A stretch of 64,000 bases of DNA, from contig DATMGN010000025.1 in NCBI GenBank assembly GCA_035555435.1, positions 1-64,000 of the forward strand, written 5' to 3'. Shown piece after piece: positions 32,650-41,082 of the stretch. The position numbers and the translations under genes were made by a program. The DNA is from 73-13 sp035555435 (GTDB taxonomy: Bacteria > Actinomycetota > Actinomycetes > Actinomycetales > Microbacteriaceae). The notes under the pieces are model-generated. The model worked only from the letters and a program-made list of their open reading frames with translations, ran no database searches and had not been told where the DNA came from. The number at the start of each line of letters is the position of its first letter. Position 1 is the first letter of the stretch.

Positions 32650-33966
32650 TTACCAGGCGATCGGTTCCGGCGTGCCGCCGAGCGGGATCTGCTCCTCGTC
32701 GGGGTTCACCACGATGACGAGGTCGTAGGACCCGTCGGCCTGGAGTCGCCACTGACCACCGGTGAGCGGCGTCTTCGCGACGTTCGGCACGGGGCCGGAG
32801 TTCCAGTCGATCGTGCCGGCGATGGTGTCGACCTTGAGGGTCGCCATCGTCGCGGCGAGGTCCTCGCCCGACAGCGACGGCGACTGCTCGAGGACGGCGA
32901 CCGCGACCTCGAAGAGCGCCTCGACGAAGCCGAGCGGCTGCGTCCACTGCTGGCCGGTGGCCGTCGTGTACGAGTCGGCGAACTCCTGCGCGGACAGGCC
33001 GGTCAGGCCGCTCGAGTACGGGTAGGTGGGGGCCCACCAGACCTCGGTCGAGAGGTTGTTGCCGGTGTCGCCGAGCGCCTCGAGGACGGACGGGAACAGG
33101 ATCGCCTTGGCGAAGGTCACGGTCGTCGGGTGGTAGCCCGCGGTGACGGCCTGCTGCCAGAACGAGATGAAGTCCGGCGGGATCATGTTGCCGGCCAGGA
33201 TCTGCGCGTCGCCCGACTTGAGCTCGTCGATCTGCGCGGTGAAGTTCGTCGTGCCCGGGTCGAACGTGCCGGTCGCGAGCGGGGTGCGCCCGACCGAGGT
33301 GACGAACGGGGGCACGCCGACCTCGGGGTTGCGCCAGGCGTTGCCGTCGGGGTCGTTGCTGAGCAGCAGGCCCACGGTGCCGCCCGGCGCCGCGGTCGCG
33401 TCCCACACCGCGTTGTAGACGCGCAGCGCGTCCTCGAGGCCCCAGAAGAAGTGGTATGTGTAGTCGAACGAGGCCTCGCCCGGGTTGCCGCCGTCACGGC
33501 CGGCCCACGACTGCCACGGGGCGACGGTCGTGATGCACAGCACCTGGTTCGCCTCGCACTGGTCCGAGACGGGGTTCGTGTTGTCGGGGGTGGAGCCGGC
33601 GAGCAGGATCGAGACGCCCTCGTTGAGGATGAGGTCGCTCGCGGCGTTCGCGGCCGCGGTGCCGTCCGAGCCGGTGTCCTTGACGATGATCTGGACCGGG
33701 TGCTCGACGCCGTCGGAGGTCACGACCGGGTTGTCGGCGAAGAACGCCTCCATCTGGTCGACGACGAAGGCGTCCGCCTCGCCGAAGGCCGCGAGGCCGC
33801 CGGTCTGCGGGGTCACGAAGCCGATCTTGATCGGGGCGCCCTCGCCGCTGCCGGTCTCGGGGGTGGTCCCGCCGCCGCCGAGGCCGCCGGAGCAGCCCGT
33901 CAGGACGAGTGCGCCGCCTGCTACGGCGGCGACTGCGCCGAGGCGCAGCCGGTTGGTGAATGCCAT
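32650..33966 (-). CDS. Branched-chain-type ABC transporter substrate-binding lipoprotein (LivK-like)
   Basis: A 438-residue periplasmic-binding-type lipoprotein (type I fold). The signal peptide ends in lipobox LTGC (Cys25) and is followed by a Gly-rich spacer. The binding domain begins PIKIGFVTPQTGGLAAFGEA, with GSTPDNTNPVSDQCEANQVL and GNMIPPDFISFWQQ further on. It is the first gene of the importer operon; AAGGAG precedes the ATG. The promoter P2 carries the same operator pair as the hydroxylase promoter. The ligand is probably an aromatic or related acid, inferred from this co-regulation. Confidence 0.91.
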   Translation of the reverse strand: MAFTNRLRLGAVAAVAGGALVLTGCSGGLGGGGTTPETGSGEGAPIKIGFVTPQTGGLAAFGEADAFVVDQMEAFFADNPVVTSDGVEHPVQIIVKDTGSDGTAAANAASDLILNEGVSILLAGSTPDNTNPVSDQCEANQVLCITTVAPWQSWAGRDGGNPGEASFDYTYHFFWGLEDALRVYNAVWDATAAPGGTVGLLLSNDPDGNAWRNPEVGVPPFVTSVGRTPLATGTFDPGTTNFTAQIDELKSGDAQILAGNMIPPDFISFWQQAVTAGYHPTTVTFAKAILFPSVLEALGDTGNNLSTEVWWAPTYPYSSGLTGLSAQEFADSYTTATGQQWTQPLGFVEALFEVAVAVLEQSPSLSGEDLAATMATLKVDTIAGTIDWNSGPVPNVAKTPLTGGQWRLQADGSYDLVIVVNPDEEQIPLGGTPEPIAW

Positions 33967-34045
33967 CTTGGTCTCCTTCGACTCAGGACTCTTGGTACCG
34001 GGATATTGCCACTCTCGTCAGGCTAGCGTGCCAGATGAGAAGAAG

Positions 34046-34105
34046 TGAATGCGCGTTCAGTAATGAGTGCGTATTCAAGTTTCAAGACGCGGCCGGATTT
34101 GTCAA
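34046..34105 (-). promoter_or_regulatory. Promoter P2 with paired operators (ABC importer)
   Basis: Dyads TGAATGCGCGTTCA (34046-34059) and TGAGTGCGTATTCA (34064-34077) are 18 bp apart, downstream of a TTGACA -35 (minus, 34105-34100). Alignment with P1 continues outside the dyads (GACGCGG, TTGTCAAGC). The -35 box overlaps the stop of the upstream hydroxylase. Confidence 0.7.
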
Positions 34106-35898
34106 GCCAGGCTGAGCACCTGCCGCAGCGCGTCGGTGATCGCCGCTTCCGGATCCGCGACCAGTCCCTGGGCGCGCCACGCGACGATCTTGTCCGGACG
34201 CACGAGGATCGCGCCATCCTCCGGGATGCCCCGGACCTTCTGCCAATCGAAGTAGAGGTCCGTGACCTCGCGGCCCGGACCGATCACGACCGCGCCGAGC
34301 GGCACGCCGAGACGGTCCGCCGCGGCGCGCGCCGCATCCGCCCACGCCTCGCCCGCGATGCCCGTGAACAGCGTGAACTGCGTGCTCGGCGCGAGGTCGA
34401 GCGTCGAGACCTTGCGCGACTCGTCGCCGACCCACGCGTGCGGCAGCGGCGCGCCCGGCGCCGTCGAGGGCGTGTGGTACAGCTCGGGATCGCGGCCCGG
34501 CGTCGAGGGCTTCGGGCTGCCGTCCGAGACGACCGCGCTCGACGTGTAGAACTGTCCGAGCTCGACGCCGTGCGCGTTGAACTCGTAGTTCTTCAGCTCC
34601 ATCGCCTCGGCGAGCGCGACGCGCTTCGCGGCACCCGCCGGCGTCGCGAGCTTGCGCTCCTCGATCGCCGCGATCATCTCCGCCTCGTTCGCCGCCGTCG
34701 TCACGCCGAGCGCGTCGAAGAAGCCGCCGAACTCCCGGCTCGACTGGTTCGCCCGCGTCACGATCTGCTTCGCGACCGGCGCCCGCTCGACCGAGTAGGT
34801 GTCGAGCAGCGCATCCCCCGCGTAGCCCTTGAGCACGGCCGCGAGCTTCCAAGCCAAGTTGTACGAGTCCTGGATCGACGTGTTCGAGCCGAGGCCGTTC
34901 GACGGTGGGTGACGGTGGATCGCATCGCCGACGGCGAAGACGCGGCCGCGTTGCAGGTGCGTCGCGTACATCTCGTTGTTGCCCCACAGGCTCGTGCCCG
35001 TGATCTCGACATCGAGGTCGCGCGTGCCGAGCAGGTCGAAGACGACCTCCTTCGCCGCGGCGAAGTCGATGTCCGGCGCCGGCTGCGAGATGTCGTAGCC
35101 CCACACGATGAGCCACTCGTTCCACGGGCGCACCATGCGCACGAGGCCCGCGCCGATGCCGCCGACGTTGGCACCCGGCTTGACGACCCAGTAGAGGACC
35201 GACGGGCGATGACCGACGAGCTGCGTGAGGTCCGCCTTGAACGTGATGTTCATCGAGCCCGCGATGTCCATCTGGCCCTCGTAGGGCAGGTCGATGTCGG
35301 CGGCGACCTTCGAGCGCGCGCCGTCGGCGCCGATCAGATACTTCGAGCGGATCTGGTACTGCGCACCCGTCACGCGGTCGAGGACCGTCGTCGTCACGCC
35401 GTCGGCGTCCTGCACGTGGCTCACGTACTCGGTCGAGAAGCGCGTCTGCGTGCCGCGCTGCGTCGCCGCCTTGACGAGGATCGGCTCGAGGTAGGTCTGC
35501 GGGATGTCGCAGTTGAGCACGGGTGAGGCCGCTTCGTAGTCGGCGTGCCGCGCGGGGCTCGTGCCCCAGGTCAGGATGCGGCCGAACTCCTCGCCCGCGA
35601 TCGACGAGCAGAAGACGGTGTCGCCGATGAGGTGGTGCGGCGTCGCGAGGGACTCGACCTCATCGAGGATCCCCATGTCCCGGAAGAACTCCATGGCCCG
35701 CTGATTCGTGATGTGCGCCCGAGGCGTGTTCGCCGTCCAGCGGTACTTCGTGATCGTGATGTTCGGCACGCCGTAGGTCGCAAGCGCCAGGGCCGCCGCC
35801 CCGCCGCTCGGGCCCGAGCCCACCACGAGCACATCGGTCTCCACGATCCCGTGGGTGGGCAGCTCGGTCGCTGCGATGCCGTCGTCGAAGACCGCCAT
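34102..35898 (-). CDS. FAD-dependent phenol hydroxylase, TfdB-like
   Basis: A 598-residue class A flavoprotein monooxygenase closely resembling 2,4-dichlorophenol 6-monooxygenase. Matches include VVGSGPSGGAAALALATYG (FAD), WTANTPRAHITNQRAMEFFR, AGEEFGRILTWGT, VVKPGANVGGIGAGLVRMVR and the GD motif GRVFAVGDAIHRHPPSNGLG. The C-terminal thioredoxin-like domain is present. The expected product is a catechol. ATG 35898 (MAVFDDGIA) is preceded by GGAGG 10 nt upstream; longer upstream in-frame sequence is not coding-like. It lies directly upstream of the importer promoter. Whether chlorophenols are real substrates cannot be told. Confidence 0.88.
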   Translation of the reverse strand: MAVFDDGIAATELPTHGIVETDVLVVGSGPSGGAAALALATYGVPNITITKYRWTANTPRAHITNQRAMEFFRDMGILDEVESLATPHHLIGDTVFCSSIAGEEFGRILTWGTSPARHADYEAASPVLNCDIPQTYLEPILVKAATQRGTQTRFSTEYVSHVQDADGVTTTVLDRVTGAQYQIRSKYLIGADGARSKVAADIDLPYEGQMDIAGSMNITFKADLTQLVGHRPSVLYWVVKPGANVGGIGAGLVRMVRPWNEWLIVWGYDISQPAPDIDFAAAKEVVFDLLGTRDLDVEITGTSLWGNNEMYATHLQRGRVFAVGDAIHRHPPSNGLGSNTSIQDSYNLAWKLAAVLKGYAGDALLDTYSVERAPVAKQIVTRANQSSREFGGFFDALGVTTAANEAEMIAAIEERKLATPAGAAKRVALAEAMELKNYEFNAHGVELGQFYTSSAVVSDGSPKPSTPGRDPELYHTPSTAPGAPLPHAWVGDESRKVSTLDLAPSTQFTLFTGIAGEAWADAARAAADRLGVPLGAVVIGPGREVTDLYFDWQKVRGIPEDGAILVRPDKIVAWRAQGLVADPEAAITDALRQVLSLA

Positions 35899-36067
35899 CG
35901 GTCGTCCTCCATCCATGCGCACCGCCGCGTGCGCTTCGAGAGAGTGTGCGGGCGAATCGCCTCGCCGCGCCGGCCGTGGCGCGAATCGGCAAGCCGATGT
36001 CAGGGATCGACTACCGCGGTCGGCGATTTTGCCCCGTCGTGCACTCAAGGGGGTGAAAGGAGATCAC

Positions 36068-37384
36068 ATGCACGACATCCCGACCACCCGATCCCGGCCA
36101 TGGAGGACGACGCGCTTGCTCGCCCTCATCGCGTTCTCGATCGCGGCGCTGGCGCTACCGCTCGCGAGCCCGCCCGCGGCGAGCGCCTCGACGCACGGCG
36201 CCGGGGAGTACGACGCCGGGCACTGGCACGGCAGCTATATGGAGGACGGGGCATATGCGTACTGTCTCGACTATCACCTCGACTGGGACGGCGGGCTCGC
36301 CCCCACCTGGGCGGGCACCGTCACCTCGTACGGCGGGCTCGCCCCGCAGCAGCTCGCCGCGATCGGCGCCGCGGTCGCCGCGCTCGGGCAGACGGGCGAT
36401 CCCGCCGAGGCGCGTGCCGTCGCGGACGCCATCTGGTACGTCACCGACGGCGTCGTGCCGTGGGGACCGACCGCGCCGCGCGCCCAGCAGATCATCGACT
36501 GGATGGCCGCGTGGGTCGCCGCACCCGACGCGGGCACGGTGACGATGACGATCGCCCGCGACGGCACCGGCCCCCGCGACGCGGTGCTCACGATCGACGC
36601 GCTGTCGGCCGGCACCGCTGTCACCGGCATGATCCGGCTGAGCGACGGCGTCTTCGCCGACACCGGCGGCGACACCCTCGTCGGCGAGTTCGCCGCGGGC
36701 CAGCGCCACGCCGTGACGGGACTCCCGGCGACACCTGCCGACTACCGGATCGGCGCGCAGCTGACCGGTACCGCGACCCTCTCGACCTTCGCGGCCGCAG
36801 CGCCTGTCTACGAGTACGGCCCCGGCTACCAGAGCATGATCGGTCCGGCCGCGACTGCGATCATCCCCATGACCGGCGCCGCGCTCACGGCCGACGCGAT
36901 CCCCGCGGTCGCGATGACGACGAGCACGACCGCGTCCGTCCCGGCCGGCACGGGCGTCCGCGACACCGCGCTGCTCGACGACCACGGCGCCGGGATCGAC
37001 CTCAGCGGGTGGAGTCTCGGCTTCGACCTCTACGAGTTTCCCGCGGGCGCCGAGGAGATCGCTGAGCCCGTCTGCACCCCGGCGACGCGGGTGCACTCGA
37101 GCGCGCGCATCCCGCTGTCCGCCGCCGGCGAGGTCACGAGTGACGCGTATCTCGCCGAGCGGCCCGGGACGTACGGCTGGATCGCGACGCTGTACGACCC
37201 CGACGGCGCGCCGCACCTCGTCGGCACCTGCGGTGAGCCCGACGAGACGCTGCGGGTGGAGGCGGTCCTCGCCCTGACCGGCGACGACTCGGGCCGGATC
37301 GGCGTCGCGCTCGCCGGTGGGCTCGCGCTCGGCGGGGCCGGCTTCGCCGCCGCGGCCGCGAACGAGCGACGGCGACGACGCTGA
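36068..37384 (+). CDS. LAxTG-type surface protein with thioester-domain-like region
   Basis: A 438-residue exported protein: signal peptide (about 1-40, ending ASA), then a region resembling thioester adhesin domains (YCLDYH with C66, and AVADAIWYVTDGV). The glutamine expected next to AIW in such domains is not present, so a Cys-Gln thioester is doubtful. Two Ig-like strands-rich segments follow. The C-terminus has a sorting signal: LALTG (401-405), a hydrophobic stretch and RRRRR. LAxTG is the motif used by class E sortases of high-GC Gram-positives. A strong SD (AAAGGAGA) precedes the ATG. The gene diverges from the TfdB-like hydroxylase. Confidence 0.78.
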   Translation: MHDIPTTRSRPWRTTRLLALIAFSIAALALPLASPPAASASTHGAGEYDAGHWHGSYMEDGAYAYCLDYHLDWDGGLAPTWAGTVTSYGGLAPQQLAAIGAAVAALGQTGDPAEARAVADAIWYVTDGVVPWGPTAPRAQQIIDWMAAWVAAPDAGTVTMTIARDGTGPRDAVLTIDALSAGTAVTGMIRLSDGVFADTGGDTLVGEFAAGQRHAVTGLPATPADYRIGAQLTGTATLSTFAAAAPVYEYGPGYQSMIGPAATAIIPMTGAALTADAIPAVAMTTSTTASVPAGTGVRDTALLDDHGAGIDLSGWSLGFDLYEFPAGAEEIAEPVCTPATRVHSSARIPLSAAGEVTSDAYLAERPGTYGWIATLYDPDGAPHLVGTCGEPDETLRVEAVLALTGDDSGRIGVALAGGLALGGAGFAAAAANERRRRR

Positions 37385-37417
37385 GGCGGAAGCGGGAGCG
37401 GGAGCTGGGGTGAGGCG

Positions 37418-38371
37418 CTACCGCGACTCGGCGGGGACCTGCGTCGTGCGCCACTCCACGGGCGTCAGCTCGTAGCGCTCGCGGAAGACGCGCGAGAAGT
37501 GGGCGTGCGAGACGAATCCGCTCGCGAGCGCCACCTCGTGGACCGTCCGCGGACCGGGCTCGGCGAGCAGCCGCTTCGCGAGCTCGAGTCGCAGCGTCAG
37601 GATCGTCCGCGCGACCCCGGCGCCGGTCTCACCGAACGCGCGGGCGAGATGGCGCTCCGACACCCCGACCGCCTGCGCGACGTGCGAGACCGAGATCGTG
37701 GGATCGCGCAAGTTTCGCTCGATCCACGCGAGCGCGGCCCGTCGGTACGCGGTCGAGGATCGTGCGCCGTCGTCCGTGAACATGGTGCGCAGCAAGTCGA
37801 GTGCGCTCTCCTCCGTCGCCGCGAGGCTCGCCTCGTCCGGCTCCGTAAGGGAGCGCTCGACGAGGTGGGCGAGCGCGGCCGCGTGGACATCGCCGCCCGG
37901 CACGTCGGCGAAGTGGAGCACGAGCGGTTTCGCCGGCGTCTTGCCCTCCGTCGTCGACTCGAATACCTCGCGGGGGACGACGAGCACGTACTCCTTGAGG
38001 CCCTGCGCGAAGCCACGGATGAAGGGCTGCGTCGTGTCGCAGATGAGCAGTGTGCCCGGCTGCTGCAGGTGCACGCCGCCCTGGTGGTAGAAGAATGCAT
38101 CGCCCGCGAGCGAGAAGTAGAGCGCGACGCCGTCAGTACCGCTCGCCGCGATGTGGCCTGGCGTGCGCTCGACGACGTGCGGGTTCGCGCTGACATGCGC
38201 GAACTGCAGGTTCGGCAGCTGCAGGTTGATCTCGGTCGCCTCCAGCGGCGCGCCGTCGATCGAGCGAGCGGCGAGCGGCACGAGCGCCTCCGCGTTGTGC
38301 TGCTCCCACCGCTCGATGCGCTCCGGCTCGCTGACGCCGGACGTCGAGAAGCGCCGAAACCCGTCGACCAT
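37418..38371 (-). CDS. AraC-family transcriptional regulator
   Basis: A 317-residue regulator. The N-terminal AraC-binding (cupin-like) domain covers about 30-190. The C-terminal double HTH covers about 215-310, with ISVSHVAQAVGVSERHLARA as the first HTH and VALASGFVSHAHFSRVFRER as the second, conserved one. ATG 38371 was chosen since GGAGG lies 5 nt upstream; the GTG at 38377 would add two residues. The N-terminal type resembles regulators of aromatic catabolism, but the target is not evident from the neighbours. Confidence 0.89.
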   Translation of the reverse strand: MVDGFRRFSTSGVSEPERIERWEQHNAEALVPLAARSIDGAPLEATEINLQLPNLQFAHVSANPHVVERTPGHIAASGTDGVALYFSLAGDAFFYHQGGVHLQQPGTLLICDTTQPFIRGFAQGLKEYVLVVPREVFESTTEGKTPAKPLVLHFADVPGGDVHAAALAHLVERSLTEPDEASLAATEESALDLLRTMFTDDGARSSTAYRRAALAWIERNLRDPTISVSHVAQAVGVSERHLARAFGETGAGVARTILTLRLELAKRLLAEPGPRTVHEVALASGFVSHAHFSRVFRERYELTPVEWRTTQVPAESR

Positions 38372-38408
38372 CCGCACCTCCGCTCCCCCGCGAGTCGGTG
38401 CCGTGAGC

Positions 38409-39062
38409 CTATCCGACGGGGGTGAAGGGCACGAGGGCGGTGAGCACGATGGCGACCGCCGTGACGACGCTGCCGATGATGATGAGGCCGCGCTTGATCG
38501 TCATCGACGCGACGACGGCGGCGATGCCAAGCAGGAAGAGCGCGACGGCGAGGAGCACGGTGTAGAGCGTGAGCCGGTCCCCGTAACCATTGGCCTGGTC
38601 CCCGGCCGCGATGTAGGCGGACGCCTGATCCTGCAGTGCCCGGTACTCGCCGAACCGGGCCTCGAGGTACTCGTCCGAGTTGAGCGGATAGTCGCCCGTC
38701 GCGTTCGACCACTCGAACGCGGCCTCGAGCACCTCATCGACGCCGGTCATGGTGAGCGCGGCGATCTTCGTCTCCGCATCGGCGGCGACCGCGGGGTCGG
38801 TGCTCAGCGCGTCGACGCCCAGGATCACCAGCTGGGAGTAGGTCTGCGCGTCCTGTGCGTACTGCTGGTTCGCCTCGAGGTAGATGGACTCCGCCTCGGT
38901 CTTCATGTTCTGTCCGCGCGCGTAGCTCGAGGACATGACGCTGTCCCAGAGGGAGGACTGGAAGGACGCGTAGGCGGTCGCGACGGAGGCGATGCCGAGC
39001 AGGATCACGACGACGAGCTCGACGCTGAAGCGACGCCGTGCGCCGGGCTCCGCCGTTTCCAT
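38409..39062 (-). CDS. Membrane protein, DUF4337-like
   Basis: A 217-residue protein with one N-terminal membrane segment (residues 14-32), a soluble helical region of about 125 residues containing SFQSSLWDSVMSSSYARGQN, and two C-terminal membrane segments (about 165-185, 190-212). The order TM, Trp/Ala-rich helix, two TMs resembles DUF4337 proteins, but this is a weak recognition. A TACGCT box lies 6 nt before the ATG, giving a probable leaderless mRNA. No function is known. Confidence 0.65.
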   Translation of the reverse strand: METAEPGARRRFSVELVVVILLGIASVATAYASFQSSLWDSVMSSSYARGQNMKTEAESIYLEANQQYAQDAQTYSQLVILGVDALSTDPAVAADAETKIAALTMTGVDEVLEAAFEWSNATGDYPLNSDEYLEARFGEYRALQDQASAYIAAGDQANGYGDRLTLYTVLLAVALFLLGIAAVVASMTIKRGLIIIGSVVTAVAIVLTALVPFTPVG

Positions 39063-39068
39063 GGCTGA

Positions 39069-39074
39069 AGCGTA
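39069..39074 (-). promoter_or_regulatory. -10 box of the DUF4337-like gene, leaderless type
   Basis: TACGCT on the minus strand, exactly 6 nt before the ATG at 39062. Confidence 0.45.
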
Positions 39075-39113
39075 GTGACTGCGAGACCGCTTCGTTGGGC
39101 GGATTTTGTCGGC

Positions 39114-40037
39114 TCAGGCGGTGAGCACCCAGGCGATCACGACGAGCGCTCCGATAGAGCCGAGCGTCGTCACGAAGACGGTGTCCCGGCCGATGATGAC
39201 GCCCCGGTCATAGCGCTGGGACCAGTTGAAGACGTTCTGCGCGCTCGGCAGCCCCGCGAGGATGACGGCGGCGAAGAGCGCGTGCCCGTCGAGGCCGAAT
39301 GCGAACTTCGCGATCGCCCACGCCGCGACCGGCATCGCGATGAGCTTGAGCGCGCTCGCGAGGATTACGTCCTTGCGGTACGGGCCGGGCGCCAGCACGC
39401 GGTCTCCCGCGAGCGAGAGGCCGAAGTTGAGCAGCAGGATCGGGACCGCGGCGGCCGCGACGAGGTCGAGCGGCGCCATCACGATGTCGGGCGGCAGCCA
39501 GCCGAAGGCGGCGCAGATGACCCCGAGGACCGAGCCGATGATGAGCGGATTTCGCAGCGGCTGCGTGAGCGTGCGCGCGATCGACTGCTTCGCCCCCGTG
39601 GTCGCGTCGAGGATCGTCAGGGCGATCGGCGCGAAGACGATGAGCTGGAGCATCACGATCGGGGCCGAAGCGGCGGCGTCGCCGAGGATGTAGAGGCCGA
39701 GCGGCAGGCCGATGTTGTTCGCGTTCTGATAGCCGGCGCCGAGCGTGCCGACGATCGCCTCGGGGATCGCGCGCTTCCAGATGAGCAGCGCGACCGCGAG
39801 GTAGATGGCGAAGATGACGAGGGCGCTGATCGCCGCGACCGGCAGCTGCGTCGAGAAGAGCGAGTGGACGTCCGCGCGGGCGAGCACGCTGAAGAGCAGC
39901 GGCGGGGACAGGACGTAGAACGCGATGCGGGAGAGCACGAAGTCCGCCTGCTTGCCGAGGACTCCCGAGCGCCCGGCGAGGTAGCCGACGAGGATCACGA
40001 CGGCGATGACGCCGAAGCCCTCGAGCACGCCGATCAC
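39114..40037 (-). CDS. AEC (auxin efflux carrier) family transporter
   Basis: A 307-residue integral membrane protein with about ten hydrophobic segments in two halves. Family marks are LSRIAFYVLSPPLLFSVLA near TM2, the unwound region GYQNANNIGLPLGLYILGD in TM4-5, and NPLIIGSVLGVI. AEC proteins move organic acids such as malate, malonate or related compounds. The GTG start lies near the end of a divergent DAO gene region. No regulator is linked. Confidence 0.88.
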   Translation of the reverse strand: MIGVLEGFGVIAVVILVGYLAGRSGVLGKQADFVLSRIAFYVLSPPLLFSVLARADVHSLFSTQLPVAAISALVIFAIYLAVALLIWKRAIPEAIVGTLGAGYQNANNIGLPLGLYILGDAAASAPIVMLQLIVFAPIALTILDATTGAKQSIARTLTQPLRNPLIIGSVLGVICAAFGWLPPDIVMAPLDLVAAAAVPILLLNFGLSLAGDRVLAPGPYRKDVILASALKLIAMPVAAWAIAKFAFGLDGHALFAAVILAGLPSAQNVFNWSQRYDRGVIIGRDTVFVTTLGSIGALVVIAWVLTA

Positions 40038-40092
40038 CGGGGGACCCCGATCATCCGTGCACCGTCACCGGTCGAGGGTAGCGCCGCGGCCG

Positions 40093-41034
40093 TCAGCGAG
40101 CCGCGAGGGCCACGACCTCTTCGGCGCAGCCGAACGCGATCGTGACGCCGCTGCCGCCGTGCCCGTAGCAGTGGATGACGTCCCCGATGCGTTCGAGCCG
40201 CACCGCGTCGCGGCCGGGCCGCAGGCCCACGGCGCGCGAGGTGATGGGGGCGTCGGCGAGCCAGGGGAAGAACTCACTCGCCCGCGCGATGATCGCCGCC
40301 TCGACCGCGGGGTCGGGCTCGACGGAGTACTCGCCGACGACGTGGGTGCCGCCGATGACGACCTCGTCGATGCGGGGGATGACGTAGAGCAGCCCCGCGG
40401 GGTTGTCCGGGTCGATGAGCCAGGGCACACCGCCGGGGTTCGCGACCCGCACGACCTGGCCCTGCACGGGATACAGTCCGGCCTCGGGCACGAGCGCGTT
40501 GGTGCCGAGCCCCGTCGCGAGCACCACGAGGTCGCCGTGCTCGAACGCCGCATCCACCGAGTCGATCCGGAGCATGAGCTCGCGCACGCCCGCCTCGGCG
40601 CCCGTGCGCCGCAGCCAGCTCAGGTGATAGCTCGTGTCGACGAGCGGCATCGTCGCGCTCACGACCGAGCTGATGCCGCCCGGGAAGTCCTCGGGCGCGG
40701 GGCCCTCCGTCGCGTCGGGGGCGAACGAGGCCCAGTCGAGCTCGGGCCGACTCCCGCCCCGGTGGATCTCGTGCCCGCGCACGAGTCGGACGCCGGTCGC
40801 CGCGTCGCCGAGCATGCCCGCGAGCCGCTCGACACCGCGGACCGTCCAGGCGGCGATCCGATCGGCGGGCTGCGCGGCGAACGGCATGACGAGCGCGGCC
40901 GCCTTCGCGCTCGTCGTCTGCTCCGGCGAATCGGCCGTGATGACCGTGACCGCGTGGCCCGCGTGACGCAGCTCGAGCGCCGCGGTGCGGCCGACGATGC
41001 CGCCCCCGACGACGGCGACGGAGGGAAGTCCCAC
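40093..41034 (-). CDS. FAD-dependent oxidoreductase, D-amino-acid oxidase (DAO) type
   Basis: A 313-residue flavoenzyme. The FAD Rossmann motif VAVVGGGIVGRTAALEL is at the N-terminus, followed by AWTVRGVERLAGM. The C-terminal DAAO signature VIHCYGHGGSGVTIAFGCA is present, with an Arg in GLRPGRDAVRLE that in DAAO binds the substrate carboxylate. Oxidative deamination of a D-amino acid is the likely reaction. The GTG start (VGLPSVAVV) was chosen since it lies right before the Rossmann strand. It is divergent from the large surface protein. Small size fits DAAO. Confidence 0.87.
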   Translation of the reverse strand: MGLPSVAVVGGGIVGRTAALELRHAGHAVTVITADSPEQTTSAKAAALVMPFAAQPADRIAAWTVRGVERLAGMLGDAATGVRLVRGHEIHRGGSRPELDWASFAPDATEGPAPEDFPGGISSVVSATMPLVDTSYHLSWLRRTGAEAGVRELMLRIDSVDAAFEHGDLVVLATGLGTNALVPEAGLYPVQGQVVRVANPGGVPWLIDPDNPAGLLYVIPRIDEVVIGGTHVVGEYSVEPDPAVEAAIIARASEFFPWLADAPITSRAVGLRPGRDAVRLERIGDVIHCYGHGGSGVTIAFGCAEEVVALAAR

Positions 41035-41069
41035 GCCGCAATACTGCCCGATGGGGCTCGCGATCCCGA

Positions 41070-41075
41070 TAGTCT
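41070..41075 (+). promoter_or_regulatory. -10 box of the Pro-Thr surface protein, leaderless type
   Basis: TAGTCT 7 nt before the ATG at 41083. Confidence 0.4.
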
Positions 41076-41082
41076 CGGGGCC

